From the NCBI GenBank assembly GCA_027406905.1, contig DAHZHT010000005.1, forward strand, positions 1 to 50,079: 50,079 nt of DNA, given 5' to 3'. The position numbers and the translations under genes were made by a program. How positions within the stretch are numbered: the stretch's first letter is position 1; each line of letters opens with the position of its first letter. Source of the stretch: Elusimicrobiota bacterium. Lineage in GTDB: Bacteria > Elusimicrobiota > Elusimicrobia > UBA1565 > UBA9628. The notes under the pieces are model-generated. The model was not told where the DNA came from. It saw only the letters and a list, made by a program, of their open reading frames with translations, and made no database searches. Positions 49,134 to 50,079 of the stretch are shown here, one piece after another.

Positions 49134-50079
49134 ATGAACGATTCCGAAAGCCGCTTAGCGGCTCAGTTTGATTTAGGCTCGAACATGGTCGTCGAAGCGG
49201 CGGCCGGAACCGGAAAAACATCCCTTCTCATCGCGCGGATTCTCTCCCTGACGCTCGCCGGCGATAGCGGACAAGGATATCCCCTTGAAAATATCGCGGC
49301 CTTAACCTTCACCAATAAAGCCGCGGCTGAGATGAAAATACGCCTGGCGCAACAACTCCATCAAATCGCGACCTTGATCCATCGCCCCGATGAGGCCCAG
49401 CCTGCGGTCAAAAAATTGGTTGACTCTTTAAAAGAACGCTTTTCTCTCAGCGATCATGCCATTGAAGAAAGAGTCAGTTTGGCCTTAAGCCAACTCGAAC
49501 GAGCCCCTATAGAAACTGTTCACTCCTTTGTCGCGCGGATTCTAAGGCTCTATCCTCTGGATGCGGGGCTTTCCCCGAGTTTCGATATCGATCAAGGAAA
49601 AAATTTCAACCGGATCTTTGAATCGGAATGGGAAGAATGGCTGGATATTGAATTGGGATTTTCGATGCCGCGGGAAAAAGATTGGCTTCAGATCCTCAAA
49701 TTCGTCACGATCAAGGATTTAAAAGAACTAGCCAAGCAATTGGCTCAAAAAGGAATTCCTCTTAGTTTAATTCACCAAACATCAAAGGAAACAGAGGGAA
49801 GCCTAAAACGCCTGTTGGATCAATTAGAAGAAATTCTCGAAGGAAAGCCCCCGCCTAAAAGCAAAATTTTTCTGGATAAATTTTCTGATTTAAAAAATCA
49901 AATTCGGGCGCTGACTCAAATTCCAGAGGCGAAAAAATCGGGTATTGATATATTAGAGAACTGGAATCCAACTCAAACGGAAACTTCCTGGCCCAAATGG
50001 CCCAAAGCGTGGGAAGAGGACAAGGATCAAGAAGCGATATATCAGCGCGCGCAAAAAATAGTGAAATACTGCTCCCTTG
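49134..50079 (+). CDS. UvrD/RecB-type (AddA-like) helicase, 3' end outside window
   Basis: 315 codons visible with no stop before the window edge. N-terminal motifs: Q-like SRLAAQFDLGS, Walker A EAAAGTGKTS (K28), Ia ALTFTNKAAAEMKIRL, and Ib APIETVHSFVARIL. The GTGKT-TFTNKAAAEM-HSF pattern is that of RecB/AddA nuclease-helicases; the nuclease domain, if any, lies outside. It starts 16 bases after DUF486. The partner (AddB-like) is not seen. Confidence 0.88.
   Translation, partial: MNDSESRLAAQFDLGSNMVVEAAAGTGKTSLLIARILSLTLAGDSGQGYPLENIAALTFTNKAAAEMKIRLAQQLHQIATLIHRPDEAQPAVKKLVDSLKERFSLSDHAIEERVSLALSQLERAPIETVHSFVARILRLYPLDAGLSPSFDIDQGKNFNRIFESEWEEWLDIELGFSMPREKDWLQILKFVTIKDLKELAKQLAQKGIPLSLIHQTSKETEGSLKRLLDQLEEILEGKPPPKSKIFLDKFSDLKNQIRALTQIPEAKKSGIDILENWNPTQTETSWPKWPKAWEEDKDQEAIYQRAQKIVKYCSL

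Overview
The window looks like chromosome from a Gram-negative, diderm bacterium of an uncultured or little-studied lineage. Evidence for an outer membrane with lipopolysaccharide is direct: genes for Kdo and heptose (kdsA, kdsB, hldA), LPS transport (lptA, lptB, an lptC-like gene), ExbB/ExbD/TonB with a TonB-dependent receptor, and a tripartite CusCBA efflux pump. The short GYF-like N-terminal domain on the cellulose-synthase-like protein and the secreted repeat protein with a peptidase S74 chaperone tail both remind me of Elusimicrobiota. That assignment is an inference and would need 16S or marker-gene placement.

Layout. 1-1782: 5' part of a BcsA-like glycosyltransferase (minus). 1987-9743: a minus-strand run consisting of a small Cys-rich secreted protein, cusC, cusB, cusA, then purE and purK, with a sigma-70-like promoter at its head. 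9837-12192: tRNA-Ser(UGA), a serine/threonine dehydratase, ruvC and yebC. 12306-13181: a TSUP transporter, divergent from kdpFABC (13246-17740), which has no kdpDE beside it. 17797-19287: a secreted S74 protein. 19357-31217: a tightly packed plus-strand block running from a small His/Cys exported protein and a TonB receptor, through exbB-exbD-tonB, to hldA-kdsB-pyrG-kdsA-zinc ribbon-lptC-lptA-lptB-pilD. Most junctions from hldA onward are 4-base stop/start overlaps.

31249-32288 is a scar region: a dispersed palindromic repeat, tRNA-Asn, the decayed C-terminus of a serine recombinase overlapping the tRNA end, a small lipoprotein, and the 3' remnant of an IS3-family orfB. 32294-36443 holds a DEAD-box helicase, an ABC-F ATPase and a DEDDh exonuclease. 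36495-47810 is a long minus-strand purine operon read as guaB3-guaA-purC-purS(tandem)-purL-purQ-purF-purD, followed by DUF2905, a 54-residue conserved-looking gene and rsmE. A perfect 12-bp inverted repeat separates it from a divergent SPFH lipoprotein, a DUF486 membrane protein and the start of a RecB/AddA-type helicase that runs off the window.

How the genes fit together. Purine synthesis is covered for the steps from GAR formation to GMP except purN/T, purM, purB and purH, which are absent here; purE/purK sit 34 kb away behind the copper pump. The envelope block joins CMP-Kdo and heptose synthesis, CTP supply by PyrG, and LPS export, and it sits directly behind the proton-motive-force-driven import machinery.
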